NCBI GenBank assembly: GCA_036872755.1
Contig: JAVHNS010000006.1
Span: 2,046,001-2,110,000 of the forward strand
Source: Orbilia blumenaviensis
Lineage: Eukaryota > Ascomycota > Orbiliomycetes > Orbiliales > Orbiliaceae
Reading direction: 5' to 3'
DNA: 64,000 bases
The translations under genes were made by a program, and so were the position numbers. Shown here piece by piece: positions 20,830-33,851 of this stretch. The stretch's first letter is position 1, and every line of letters starts with the position of its first letter. The notes below the pieces were generated by a model that saw only the letters and a program-made list of their open reading frames with translations, searched no databases and was not told the origin of the DNA.

Positions 20830-21779
20830 ATGACCACGCGTTCCAAGCCCACACTCCTCCTAGCTACCTCCGCCTCCGACTCCGACCCTGAGGATGACTT
20901 CTCATCCCTCCCTTTCCCGCAGCCTCTTCCGCGATCAGCCTTCATAACCACGGACTTCTCTGCATCGAGCTACCTTGCTAGCTTGCACCGGCACCAAACA
21001 CTTGAGGATCTTCGTGCCGAGCTGCGAACGCGGTCGAAGGATCTTGAACGGGAGCTTGTAGAGCTTGTAAATCGCGACTATGCGGACTTTGTAGGCTTGG
21101 GTAGCAGCCTGAGAGGTGGCGAAGGGAAGGTCAATGATTTGAAGCTCGGGGTCATGGGGTTTGCAAGGGAGATTGAAGGTGTCAAGGAGAAGGTTGTTAA
21201 GGTTGCGAACGAGATGGAGAAGGATATGACAGTCAAGAAGGAGGTTACAAAAAAGAAGGTCTGATTTTCTCTTTTGCTTGCACCCAATTAATGATCGGGC
21301 GCTGCATAGTGCGATCAATGCAACTGACTCGTCCCCAGGCTCTCGCCAGAAATCTATTGACCTTCGACATCCGTCTGTCGCAACTTGAATCCCTTCTGCT
21401 GATAAAGGACCAACAGGAGGCTGATGATCATTATATTCTAACTCTGGATCTGGACGAAACCTCAAACTCCTCGCTCACCTCCCTGCCACGCCTCCAGAAG
21501 CTTGTGACGTCATATCTATGCCTTAAACATGTGCTTTCGAAGATTCCACCAAGCCATCCGTTCATAAAAGCGCAGGGGAAACGGTTGAGAGAAGCCAAAC
21601 AAACGCTTTCAGATGATCTTTCCAGGGCATTGAAAGAGTGTAGGGCGGAATTGAAAGACGAAGACCTCGGGGAGGATGAGAGGAAAGAGCTCGAAGGCCG
21701 CCTAGTGGAGATACTAAAGCTCTGGAGCGAAGTAGGGGAAGCTAAGGATGCTGTCAAAACGCTAAAAGGGAAGAAATAA
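20830..21779 (+). CDS. COG2: Conserved oligomeric Golgi complex subunit 2
   Basis: Two exons, 20830-21258 and 21339-21779, 289 residues, joined in phase 0 across an 80-base intron with a non-standard donor, GTCTGA. The N-terminal half matches the COG2 N-terminal domain: RSAFITTDFSASSYLASLHR, HQTLEDLRAELRTRSKDLER, ELVNRDYADFVGLGSSLRGG. The second exon continues as coiled coil (LLTFDIRLSQLESLLLIKD) and ends in a charged helix with GKK. Length fits the short filamentous-fungal COG2 proteins. Family role: subunit of the COG tethering complex that captures retrograde vesicles at the Golgi. It lies tail to tail with the uL1m gene, with only 133 bases between stop codons. Confidence 0.9.
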
Positions 21780-21912
21780 ATGCTATCTCTCACGTTTTCG
21801 AGGACTTTCAGCGTGCGTTTGATGGAAGCGGCATCCATTTTTCTGTAATATGTACAATCTCTGATACCCCAATATAGACAATATATAGCATATAATGATA
21901 CAAATGAAGACT

Positions 21913-22994
21913 CTACGCAACCGCTGCCACTGGTGCCTCTTCCGCTACAGCACCTTCAACTACTTCCGCTGCAGCTTCGATGTCCTCTTCACGTCCAATG
22001 TTCCTAAACTCACCGCTCAGACTGAATGAAGGGCTATGTGTACTACCCAGCACAACCTCATTAATCCTCTTATCAAAGTCCTCGATTCTAGCCAAGTCCT
22101 TAGCCAACTGGTCCATAAAAACTTTAATGTTATCCCTCAACTCATCCGGTGTAAATCCCAATTGCCCGATAGCAATTCTCACAACACCTTGACGTTCACG
22201 GTATTCGGACGCGCCAATCATAGCAGAAATGATAGCGGCGGGGTTGGTAACTACGGTACCCGTACGCGCGGATGGCATAAGGCCTCTCGGACCGAGGACA
22301 CGACCCAATCCGGTTTTCTGGAATTCTTGAAAGACGTCACTGGCACAGATGACTCGATCGAAGTTGATGACTCCTGCTTTAATCTAGTAGTTGTATATCG
22401 TAGTTAGCATACTGACTTCTGGAGAATAGGACCTAAACAAAAGGAATATCATACCTGTTCCCAGACTTCCTTCGTTCCTACGACCACCGCACCGGCCTCT
22501 TTAGCAGCCTCAGCCTTCTTCCCACTTGCGAACACACAAATCCTGATATCGGTGTTTACAGCTTTCGGCAGCTGTATCCTATTCTTGACCGCAGGACCGT
22601 TCTTGACAGTATATATCTTCACAGCAAGATCATATTTCGCCTGTCGCACATCCTTTCCAACCTCAAAGGCACGAATATATCGCATTGCCTCGGTAAGAGC
22701 GTATTTGGGAAGTTCGGCATGATTCCAGATCTTGAAGTGGGTTTTTGGCTTCTTCTTTTTCGTCTGCTTTAGTTTCGACGACTTAAGTTTGGCGCGGTTG
22801 ACGGCGCCACCACCAGCTGGGAGGGAAGGAGTTGTCGAGAATGCAGAAGTGAGTATTAGAGACGGAAGAACTGATGTTGTAGGGAGCAGTCGGTAGATAT
22901 CAGTGGTCGGTCGAAGGAAACGTGGGGCCTTGCCGGCAACGAATGTGGAGGGCCGTGTGAGGCAGGCGCGGCATATCGATATCGAGGATGCCAT
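21913..22994 (-). CDS. MRPL1: Mitochondrial large-subunit ribosomal protein uL1m
   Basis: Two exons on the minus strand, 22994-22455 and 22383-21913, 336 residues, phase-0 intron of 71 bases. Residues 1 to about 55 are rich in Arg, Ser, Thr and Ala and short of acidic residues, as in a mitochondrial presequence. A basic linker follows (KLKQTKKKKPKTHFK). The body matches the L1 family: AVKIYTVKNGPAVKNRIQLP, ICVFASGKKAEAAKEAGA, and the signature GLGRVLGPRGLMPSARTGTV. The C-terminus is an Ala/Glu-rich tail. Role: L1 stalk of the mitochondrial ribosome. Its start faces the SRP54 start across 763 bases. Confidence 0.94.
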
Positions 22995-23757
22995 TATGAA
23001 GGGTTGCGGCCAATGGACCGCCTACAGGCTGAAGTTCGCTCTATTAACTGATCGGGGTGTCGAGAAGCTATAAGTTCTGCATTTTCCCGGGATGTCAGTG
23101 GGTCGTCTGTGGTTTTCCGCAACGAGGACGGTGTGGCGGTGTTAGTTTCGAGGTTGAGATTTTTCTCGGATTTGGCTGGTAATTTGGTTTAGCCTCACTT
23201 TGTGGCTGATGCGCTATAACGTCTCATCTCGACAACATTGGGAAAATTCACACGTGATTAAATTTGTATCCAAAATGTAAGCCGTATCTTAACCTAGTTC
23301 AGCAAATATAGATCTTGACTAGACCGCTTGATTAAACTAAAAATTAAGCAATTTGATAAAGGATTGGTTGTGCTGCGACGTAAATAGTTTTCATGGTAAA
23401 CGGCCATCGCAACTTGAAATGGCGGCCGGTTTGGACTTGTTGGGTTTTCTGCGTTGTTTTTCCAAGGTGATCGATCCCAAAATAGTAACTTTCTGACACG
23501 ACGAACATCATTAGTAGCAACGCACAAGCAATCACTGGTGAGCGTACTCAACGCCAAGGCCCTTTGCTATCCAGTCTGCGACAGCTTGCACTTGCCATGG
23601 CCACTAACTATTACGACCTCATCTATACCAGGTATACACTTTCGTTACAGGGTTCGGCTTAGCTCTCCCATCCGCACAACCACAAAATCTGACAGCCTCG
23701 ATTCCGCGCATTCCCCCTACAATCCGATTCACTTACTGAGGACGACATTTTCCCACC
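22995..23757. other. Divergent promoter region, MRPL1 and SRP54
   Basis: Two housekeeping genes are read outward from this 763-base segment. I see no further gene; open frames at 23294-23557 (-) and 23454-23771 (+) have no domain. The SRP54-proximal 100 bases are C/T-rich, as is usual for fungal leaders. Confidence 0.55.
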
Positions 23758-25481
<1,724 letters not shown>

Positions 25482-25609
25482 TTTCATTTTAGGTAATGAC
25501 GCAATTGATACCATAATATCATTATGAGGCCGAAGTACCCTTTAATTTGGCACTTTGTCCACACAAGTCTATATCCTCTATAATCTGGAAAACGACCCTT
25601 TATAAAACT

Positions 25610-26577
25610 TCACGGCTCGATACTGACAACTACACCGTCTGTGTTCTCGCTTTTTTCGACCACTCCCGCCTCCTTCAATATTTCAATAACATTCTCCACC
25701 ATGCCTAAATCGACTCTCCTCACATCATCAACGAACCTCACTCCCTTCCGCCATTCCCTCGCATCCTCATCGCTGTATTCCAAATTACTGGTGATCCACT
25801 TGGTGCTCTCCTCAGTGTTGTCCCTAAAATGTGCAATACCCTTATTCACACCATCTAGAAAAGCGCTTAACCTTGGGTCCTTAGCTTCCAGCAAAGACTC
25901 ATGCGCAGTAATCAACCACGATGGCCAAGGTGTATAAATTTCCCCAATCCGCTTGATCTCTCCAGAATCATAAAACTTCTTCGACGTAAAATGCTCCCAC
26001 ATGAAAGCGTCGGCTGCCCCATTATTAACTGCATCCCTCAAATTCTTAAAATTGTCTAAGACCTTGAAGTCGAACGGCTCCTTTTGTCCGGCAGGTGGGA
26101 TCCAGCCCTTCTGCCTGGCGAGGACAAAGCTCATAATGTAGCTTCCGCTACCAATCCGGCTGATACCGACTTTTCCGCCATCTTTTAGGCTGTCTACTGT
26201 CGTGTCTCTGGTTGCGCCGGCGGATATGGCCCAGCAGAGTGGCGAATCGACGTATTGGCCGATGACCTTATACCAGTCTGCTTTCAAAGAACCCTTAATC
26301 CCCGCGATCCAACCTTCCGTTAGGCCGATCGCAACGTCTATATCGTGGGATCTGAGGGATTGAATCATATGGCCTGTCCCCGATGGGAATGGGTGGAAGG
26401 TCACATTGAGATCTTGATAATAGGAGTGGGTTTGAGCGAGGTGAAGGGGTGTTGAGAAGTGCTCTGCGACAATAAATTAGCTATTACTAATATCATATTG
26501 CTAAGGTTTCAATTCTATCGGTGGTGAGGTTTACCTGGGACGTAGCCCACACGGAGAGGATCTGATGATGATACCAT
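25610..26577 (-). CDS. Periplasmic-binding-protein-fold protein, Ca3427 type
   Basis: Two exons on the minus strand, 26577-26535 and 26463-25610, 298 residues. The short first exon encodes MVSSSDPLRVGYVP and the second continues EHFSTPLHLAQ, VTFHPFPSGTGHMIQSL. The sequence follows the type II periplasmic substrate-binding fold seen in NMT1/THI5 and ABC aliphatic-sulfonate binding proteins: IDVAIGLTEGWIAGI, KVGISRIGSGSYIMSFVLAR, NNGAADAFMWEHFTSKKFYD, GEIYTPWPSWLITAHESLL. It most resembles the uncharacterised fungal group named after Candida Ca3427. There is no signal peptide, so the protein is presumably cytosolic. I do not see the CCCFC thiamine-synthase-type iron site of THI5, so pyrimidine synthesis is not implied. 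The ligand is unknown. Its stop lies 128 bases from the SRP54 stop, tail to tail. Confidence 0.85.
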
Positions 26578-26856
26578 TTTGAGAGAGAAATATTGTTTGT
26601 TTTCTATGCGATTGTGAACAGGTCTAGAGAAAAATTGCAAGGAGGATCGAGACCCTTTATAGATATAACGGCGCAAAGATAACGGTGGAATGGGCATTGC
26701 GGTTTTTGAGTTGGAGGGGCATTTCTTAGCGCATTTTAGCTCGGATGAAAGCTGCCGGAAAAAGAACCGCCCAGAAACAAAGAAATCGCTAAGATGTGAA
26801 CCATGCATCTGCAATGTATACTATTTACAAGGAACTCCCAATTTCAATCTACAGAA

Positions 26857-28862
26857 TTACCAACCTCCTCCACCCCCGCCTCGATTGTTCCAGCCTCCAC
26901 GGCCCTGGTTGTACCCTCCTCGGCCATACGGTTGGTTACCGTATCCATGATTCCCGCCGGGTGGCGGCGGTGGCGGTGGCGGTGGTTGGCTATTATACAT
27001 ATTTCCTTGTCCCTGATTTCCCCACTGATTAAAGTTATTCTGAGTTCCAGGTGCTGGCATCTTGTTGAACTGCATATTCATAGCCCAGGGTTGCGGAGTG
27101 GCACCCATCGCTGCCTGGGGCATTGCCGACTGGAAGAACTGTGCCATCTCTGGCGGCATGTGCATCGGCACCGGGAATTGCTGGTTAAATGGGAACTGTG
27201 GCGGGATGTTCATTTGTTGCTGCAACTGTGGCTGTTGCATAGGCTGCGGAGGCTGCGGAGGCGGAGGCGGAGGAGGTTGTTGAAGCTTTCCTTTTGGAGA
27301 AGCTGCAGCTTCAAGCTTCGGCGAGTATGGCTGGGAAGACCCCGAAGAGTTTAGTCTCCGCCTTGTGTGCGATCTGGAGCGGCTTCGGGAGCTGTATGAC
27401 CGGGAGTAACTCCTTCTCCGTCTCCTTGACGACCGATAATGAGATCTTGACCTCGACCTAGACCTAGACCTGGATCTCGATCGCGTTTGGTATCTGCCTC
27501 GACCACGGCTTCCGCTTCTACTCCTGCTTCTACCGTGGTCTCCTCGACTCCGGCTTCTGCTCCCGCTGCTAGTTCGGCTTCTTGATCGGCTTCTGCTGCG
27601 GCTCAAACTTCTACTATAAGTTTGCGGCCTTCCACGTTCTCCTGAACTTGTCCTTGCTTTCCCAGATTCTCCTTTCTGCCTCTTCGTCATCTGAATGGCA
27701 AATCCCCGTGACCAGCCATAGTAACCTTCCTCCTTGTTCCTGATCCCCTCCGGATCATCTAATAAGTCCTCGTCTTGTGTGTCCAGCGGTTTGGTTATAT
27801 CGACACCAAGTTCATCCACGTCGGGTAGTATCCTCATATCCCCACCATACCACATTTTATCCACGCTCTTGACAAATACATCCACTGCTTCTACTAACTG
27901 TTTTGGCGGAGGGCCGGCTTTCATCGCAATCGGCTTTACCGAACGAGTATTTATCGGTGTCGGCGAGTTCGGGCGCATCAACGGCAGCATGGTGGTCGCC
28001 GGGAGGTCATGGTACGGTGCATTCGGGTCCCCATGTAACGCCGGTAGCGAAACCTGTTGGTCCTTTGGCTTGGCATCCTTGCTATCTGAGACTGGTTCTT
28101 GAGGTTTCGTCGATTCTAGGAATGACTTGCCAATTTCGTCCTTCCACTCTGATATCCTAGCTTCGGAATAGTAGCCCTTTGTTAACCATATTGATAGTAG
28201 GTCCTCTAATCTTGCTCGCTGCTTCTTCCTCGTCGGGTCTTGGGCGAGCCCGAATAGCTCTTTCATATACTGCTCCACACCCTTCCCGAATGGGATCGAG
28301 GGGCTGGAGTAGAATGTTGTGTGGTGGATTGTATCATTTAGTAGGTATAGGATGTATAGCCTCCGTCTCAGGCTGCTGGGTTTCATCACATCGGCGGACT
28401 GCGACTTCAAGGAGGATGATAAGGCGACTAGATATTTTCCAAATGCCGTGACTCTACGGTTCGACTGAACCAAGTGCTCTAGAAGCCAATGCTTGCAAGT
28501 CTATTCATATATGGTTCCGAAAAGAGATCCATCAATATAAGTAAACAGTCTTCCCAATTATAGATTTTCTGTATATATGGTTTTTTTTGAATGGGTCCCA
28601 TATTGGAAGCCGTCCGGGAACCAAGTAGGATAGGGTTTTTGACGGCCACTCGGGAGTAGAATAGAAAGATTGCATCCACGAAGGACTGAGTTCACGTTTG
28701 AAACGGTACCTTGATATTCTCGGGCGTGCAAATGGTGAGGCATTTGTCAAGGAGGCTATGAAGACGCGCGATCTCATCGCCGGGAACGGCAGTAGGGTCG
28801 GCGCGTAGGAGAGAGGCGGACAAGGCCGCCTTCGCGATTGCGGTCCCATGGCTAGCTGCCAT
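26857..28862 (-). CDS. CID-domain RS-rich protein, possible CHERP-like RNA factor
   Basis: Two exons on the minus strand, 28862-28710 and 28500-26857, 598 residues, intron 209 bases. I chose the acceptor at TAG/ACTTGC, giving NIKTCKHWLLEHLVQSNRR. Residues about 1-145 form a CTD-interaction domain (CID): ALSASLLRADPTAVPGD, RRLYILYLLNDTIHHT, YMKELFGLAQDPTRKKQRAR. Next come APYHDLPATTMLPLM and a short helical block (QLVEAVDVFVKSVDKMWYGG). About residues 290-400 is a dense RS domain (SRSRSRSRTSSGSRS), followed by a poly-Pro and Gln/Met-rich region and a Gly/Trp tail. CID proteins bind phosphorylated RNA polymerase II CTD repeats, and RS domains mediate splicing-factor contacts. The layout recalls CHERP, but orthology is not proven. 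Its start faces that of the 29334 gene. Confidence 0.85.
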
Positions 28863-29333
28863 GTTGGATGCTTGAAATGATATGGGGGATGATTGTCGGC
28901 AGCGGATATGTCGGTAGCGAATAGTGTCGTTAGCGAATAGTGTCGTGCGGATGGAGGGAGGAAGGCCCGGTGGTGCCTTTTGATTGCATAAAGTACCAAG
29001 TAATGCTCAGGTTAGCAACGGTCTGGGGAACATAAAGGCTTGGCATCTTGTTTGTTGGTGGGCAAAAGTGCAACAGAAACAACGCCTTTATCGGCCTTAA
29101 CTAGGCTGGATCTATTATAGCTACCTATGTAGACCATTGATAGACCGAACTTCACGAAAATTAGACCATAATAAAATGTACCCCCTCCGAGAGTCGAAAC
29201 ATAATAGTCTATTCGTATTTCAGACAGTTATGTACCCCCAAAGACGTCTGGACATGGTGCATGATCCGTAAATTTCATTCTTCCATCGATCTAGTTTACC
29301 GCTAACACTACCATACAATTACTACGTCGAGCA
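28863..29333. other. Divergent promoter region
   Basis: This 471-base segment lies between the starts of the CID protein gene (-) and the acidic unknown (+). No gene is visible. It is the probable shared promoter. Confidence 0.5.
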
Positions 29334-32093
29334 ATGGCGACGAGAAACGTTACCCCAGATTCCCGCGGTAAGCTTCGGGATCGTGCATCTAGTCCTCATA
29401 TCAATTCAAGCCCTCTTGGGGGCAATGGTGGAGCTGAAGGCACGAAGGAACGCAAGCAAATCAGAAATCGCATCTCAATGCCTTCACTGAAGGAAGATGA
29501 CAGCAAAGGAGCCAAGTCTCCTGATTCCTCTATCAAGACTCCTAAGAGCTCTGGCCCTAAGCAGAGCTCTAAGGGTAAAGAAGCGAATATCTACAGGCCT
29601 CCGTCTTCTCTAGCAAGTACTCCCAAGTCTAGATCTCGGAGTCCGACGGTGTCCCGGACCCGGACCCCAAGTTTCCAGTAAGTAGAATTTTTTTCTGTCT
29701 TCTCCATATCTTGATAGGAATATCTGGGCTCATTACTTTACTTAATTCGTTGAGAAATAGTCGACAAGATACTGCATCTACGTCTGACAGACGGGCCAGG
29801 CAAACAACCCTGTATCTCAATATTACCACGTCTCAGCCTCCAGCAAGGCCTCCCCTTGGGGCACTAAATACTGGTAATTTGCAACAAATTCCAAATCTCC
29901 ATGTCGAAAACAGTGAAACTCAGCATGAGTTAGCCACATCCAGTCAACTTGACCGGTCGAGATTCGTTCCAGGCCCGCTTCCCAAATCTAGGTTCGAAGG
30001 AGTCGATGAAAACAGAAGAGATTCATTAAAACAACTTGCCCATCCCACAGTAGGACATTCAGACATCCCATCCAGTCCTCCTTTCAAGTTTGAATTTGAA
30101 GTGAACAATGAAGAGGAGGAGAATGGGGATGAAGAAGAAGAAGATTATGATGTAGAAGGGGACGACGAAGAGGATGAGGATGAGGAGCTACAATGTGATG
30201 ATGCCTGGCTTAAAGACTCACTCCTCTTGTATACGAGGAAGGCCGATAAGGGAGGGAAAAATGAGGATGACCCACCAGCGTTTTTAATTCCTCCGGAGGC
30301 AGATACCCCTCCGGCTGCAGACTTTACGACTGGGAAAATTGGTAAGTATTGACATAGCGCCCCTCATAGTCCTCATTCGAATATTCGGGATGCTTATTTT
30401 TTTCGATTTCTAGAGGCCCAACCACTTCCCCAGTGTACACCTCAGGGTGACTTCTTGCCTCTTCCTGAATCTGTAAGCATTTACTTCCTGTTCACAACTT
30501 GCTCCATGTATCTAATATTTTTCACAGAAGGCGCCTCGAGGCTCTATGCTACCGAAAATAACAGATACCCCTCAAAAGTTATCCTTTCTCTCGAATGATG
30601 AGGCTTTCGATCTTCACGGGGCCATTAACTTCGATAACCCACTTCAATGGGGCCATATAATCCAGCTCCATGAACTATACAAAGAGCGATGCGTCAAGTT
30701 CGACAGCCTACCAACAGCAAGCTATGATTCATGGTTCACCCCTGCTATCGCCAATCGTCCAGTCACGCTTCGGCAACGGTGGAAAAATTGTACCAAATCA
30801 GATAGCCACCTCCTCCGCGACCTCCATTGCGCATTCTATGCGGCCCTCAGAAATGTCCTTGCAGTGTTGAAAGTTGTAGGTTCGGAGTCAATTGTTTCAA
30901 CACCTTCAGGGTGGATAGAAATATGCGTCCCCCCTATTATGCTTATAGATGATATGAAAGAGACATTAAAATGGAGTGATGAAACTATTGAGGCCCTTCG
31001 AGCCGAGTTCGGCCTTGACCTATCACGATTTATCGAAACCCAACTCGAAGTCAAATCCATGTCCTACTTGCGGAAGCCATCAATCGATTTCACGGACAAC
31101 CAGAGCGGCTGCGGCTATTTCCTTACATGCAAAAAAACGGAATATGGACGGTACAAACTTCAAATTTCTCCACCTTACATTCAGGCCTATTGTTTGATCG
31201 AACGGGTCAACAATGAATTTGAATGTACAATTAGACCAATTATTTGGCATCCCCATCTTGCATTTCCCGACACTAATTCCGCTCCCCGGTTTTCAGTTGG
31301 CAAAGATTCTGGGTGGCTCTGCTGGGACTCGGAGGGCCTTTACTTTCGAGGAGTCATTCCACATGACCACAAGATTTCAGAAGATCCATCGGGACATTGC
31401 TATATCACTATAGAAATCACGGCAGAACGCTTCCAGTATTTTACGGGGAACGGGGAGCAGGGATCTCATACCTTTTACTTCCAAGAGAGCATAACTTCTC
31501 GCTCGTATGGTAGTATTCCGATGGAAGCTGAACAGCCCCCAGCAGTTATGCCAATAGTTTACCCGCCAAACCCACTCCAGTCGATTTGGGACAGCCACAA
31601 ACTCGGGTTCAATAAACGACATAGCAAGTTTGTCGTTGACAGAATCCGGGAATATGAACACGAGCTCTATCAAGACTGCAGGAGTGAAGAAGCTAATAAT
31701 TTCGCTGCCGATGGCACTTTCCCGTGGGATCCAAAGGAACCCAAGATTCAATCATGGGGAGAAGTTACTTGGTGCGATTTCTTGCAACAAAAAAAAGCAC
31801 GTGCCGAATACTTCATGAAAAATCCGAAGGGACGGATGGAGGTGGTTAGAAATTTGGGTAAGAGACCATTATATGCCGCCCTTGAATTTGAGTGTTCGCG
31901 AGACGACCAGGACATCGATGAAGATTTGGAGGAAATGAGGAGAATGTATGAAAATCTAAACAACGAGGCCCATGCAATCGTCTGGCTGAATACACTATAC
32001 AGGGAGACCATGCAGAATAGATTGGAGGATGAGTCGTTGGAAATGGAGAAAGTCGGACTACGCAACCGCGAGGCTTTCGCCTCCCGTTCTTAA
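29334..32093 (+). CDS. Uncharacterised 849-residue protein with acidic linker
   Basis: Four exons: 29334-29677, 29761-30341, 30414-30472 and 30528-32093. All joins keep frame with good donors (GTAAGT, GTAAGT, GTAAGC). The N-terminal 330 residues are disordered and basic, with SRSRSPTVSRTRTPSFQ, then a highly acidic block (NNEEEENGDEEEEDYDVEGD) ending at CDDAWLKDSLLLYTRKADK. The last exon, about 520 residues, looks globular: LSFLSNDEAFDLHGAINFDN, ASYDSWFTPAIANRPVTLRQ, GWIEICVPPIMLIDDMKETL, GKDSGWLCWDSEGLYFRGVI and, near the end, a helical segment DIDEDLEEMRRMYENLNNEA. I do not recognise the family. No signal peptide or membrane helix is seen. The composition (basic tail, acidic linker) would suit a nuclear protein, but that is inference. 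Confidence 0.82.
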
Positions 32094-33397
32094 TTTTGGT
32101 CAAATGCTGTCGTTTCTAGTTGACGAGCGCCCTGATGTTGGAACTGAAACCTTTAAGATATCGTTTTGGGTCTTTTTTTCTTGTGGGTTACGCAGATTGT
32201 TTCTTTTGATTTTGTAAGTGGTGGTCTTGGGGACGGCGCATATTCATTTTGGCACTGGTTTTTACTTAAATGAGGGTTATAGTACTGCTTGGTGTTGTAG
32301 TACTGTTACCTTTCTTTTCTACTGTCATTATCGTTCAGTTGCAGCCCTGTACCCGTGCTGTTTTGTTTCCCTTGGGATTACTTATATTCATCGGAAGAAA
32401 AATTCTGCGCTTGTAAAATGGCATGTCGCTCTTAAATATTTGTGCGAAACCCAAACTATGCTTTACGATTTATTTGACCATCATCGTAATTATGAGGATC
32501 GAGTTTACAGAGGCTAAACTTTAAATTTAGAAGTTGTTGGATTTTAGGTTGAGGCTCCCAGTATGCATACGGGCTAAATGCCAGGCCAGGTACTGCGGCG
32601 CGGCGATGCCACTCGTATTTATAGCTGTAATTCTAGGGCTATGATCGGAGCGGCTGTTCAAGATATCGGAACTGGTACCCTGAGATTTAGAATCATTTCC
32701 AATTTAAGATCTCACATACATAAATTTGATAACTATCCGGGGTTTCAGCCAAAATATTATTACTAAGCCATCGACTCAACTTCGTGCCACAGCACCCGCC
32801 ACATAACTGAGCTGTGCCGTTCTCACCTCCGATTTGTTGGGCTCCACCCTGGGCCCAAGCACATGCGATGCCTGCCATTCCGTGACGTCAGCTGGCTGGA
32901 CAGGCCCGACCCACATATATTTGCGCCTGCCGAAAGCAACTAACTAGGGGAATTTAAAAAGAGGCGGGTCTTCCCTCATCCTCTTTCTTTCGTATTTGCC
33001 TGTATGGTATGACGATAGCTGTCTAACCAAATATTCTCTTTCTCTCATGATAGCAGGGGGGGACACGTAATCGGAGGAATTCCATATCATTTTTCCATAT
33101 TTCCTTTTATATATAGCATATATAGCATAGCGACGTCCACTACTGTTAGTCACCGCGCTGCGCTATACCCACCAAAAACATAAAAACCACATCTTTCATC
33201 CTTTTGCGACTCCGTCTTTTGAAACACTCAACTTCGATCGATCGCTTTAACATTTCTTGGGTAGAAAGTAATTTTAACACAACGTAACTACCACCGCGAA
33301 GGAGTATCGAAAAGAAGCGCCATAACTCAGAAACATCGCCGAACGTACGATACGTACTTAGTCTCCACCATCCAATAATTAAGATCAAACAGACAAA
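32094..33397. other. PMP3 upstream region
   Basis: This 1.3-kb region precedes PMP3. It holds a perfect TGACGTCA palindrome (32883-32890), an AGGGG stress-element-like core (32946-32950), TATATA-rich sequence at about 33112-33128 and a GACGTC core (33132-33137). The open frame at 32218-32517 (+) has no ATG-supported domain. No other gene was seen. Confidence 0.5.
32883..32890. promoter_or_regulatory. CRE palindrome TGACGTCA upstream of PMP3
   Basis: This is a perfect 8-base ATF/CREB element about 510 bases upstream of the PMP3 ATG. AtfA/Atf1/Sko1 bZIP factors bind such sites in osmotic and oxidative stress. Function here is inferred from position and the stress link of PMP3. Confidence 0.45.
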
Positions 33398-33851
33398 ATG
33401 GGCGTCATATCCGCTGTCTTTCTCATCCTAATCACCATCCTCTGTAAGAAACGCGAACCTGCCTGACGTCACAGCTACAGTGCTACTCCCAGAAACTCGC
33501 TGCTAACACGCTTTTTTGACAGTCCCTCCAATCGGCGTCTGGGCTGTCGCCGGCTGTGGTGCAGATTTCCTAATTAGTGAGTATTATCTTCCCTTAATAC
33601 CTTCCAACAAGAAAAAAAAAGCCGCTATTCTAACGAAGATATCAGACATCTGCCTTACGATCCTCGGCTACCTCCCCGGCCATATCCACGCATTCTACAT
33701 AATATACGTCTACTACGAACGTAAAGAAGCCGCTTTGGCAGGCGCAATACCGCAACGAGATGCTCCCGGAGTGTATTCGCATAGAGTAAATACCGGAGGC
33801 GTTAGAGGGTACGGAACTTTGCAGGAACAAAGCGGGCCTGAAAGAGTTTAA
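33398..33851 (+). CDS. PMP3: Plasma membrane proteolipid 3 family protein
   Basis: Three exons: 33398-33443, 33523-33576 and 33646-33851, 101 residues. Two hydrophobic helices form the PMP3/UPF0057 hairpin: VISAVFLILITILFPPIGVW with AVAGCGADFLI, then NICLTILGYLPGHIHAFYII and YVYYERKE. The conserved PPIGVW and GYLPGHIHAFY motifs are intact. The core family protein is about 55 residues; this one has a C-terminal soluble tail of about 45 residues (GAIPQRDAPGVYSHRVNTGG), as in many filamentous fungi. Known role: a small plasma-membrane proteolipid affecting membrane potential and cation tolerance, commonly induced by salt, cold or osmotic stress. Introns are rich in splice signals (branch GCTAACA; donors GTAAGA, GTGAGT). 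A perfect TGACGTCA lies in intron 1. Confidence 0.95.
33464..33471. promoter_or_regulatory. CRE palindrome TGACGTCA inside PMP3 intron 1
   Basis: A second exact TGACGTCA lies 66 bases downstream of the PMP3 ATG, within its first intron. With the copy at 32883-32890 it brackets the start. Only one other copy was noticed in the window (21505-21512, within COG2 coding sequence). Confidence 0.4.
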
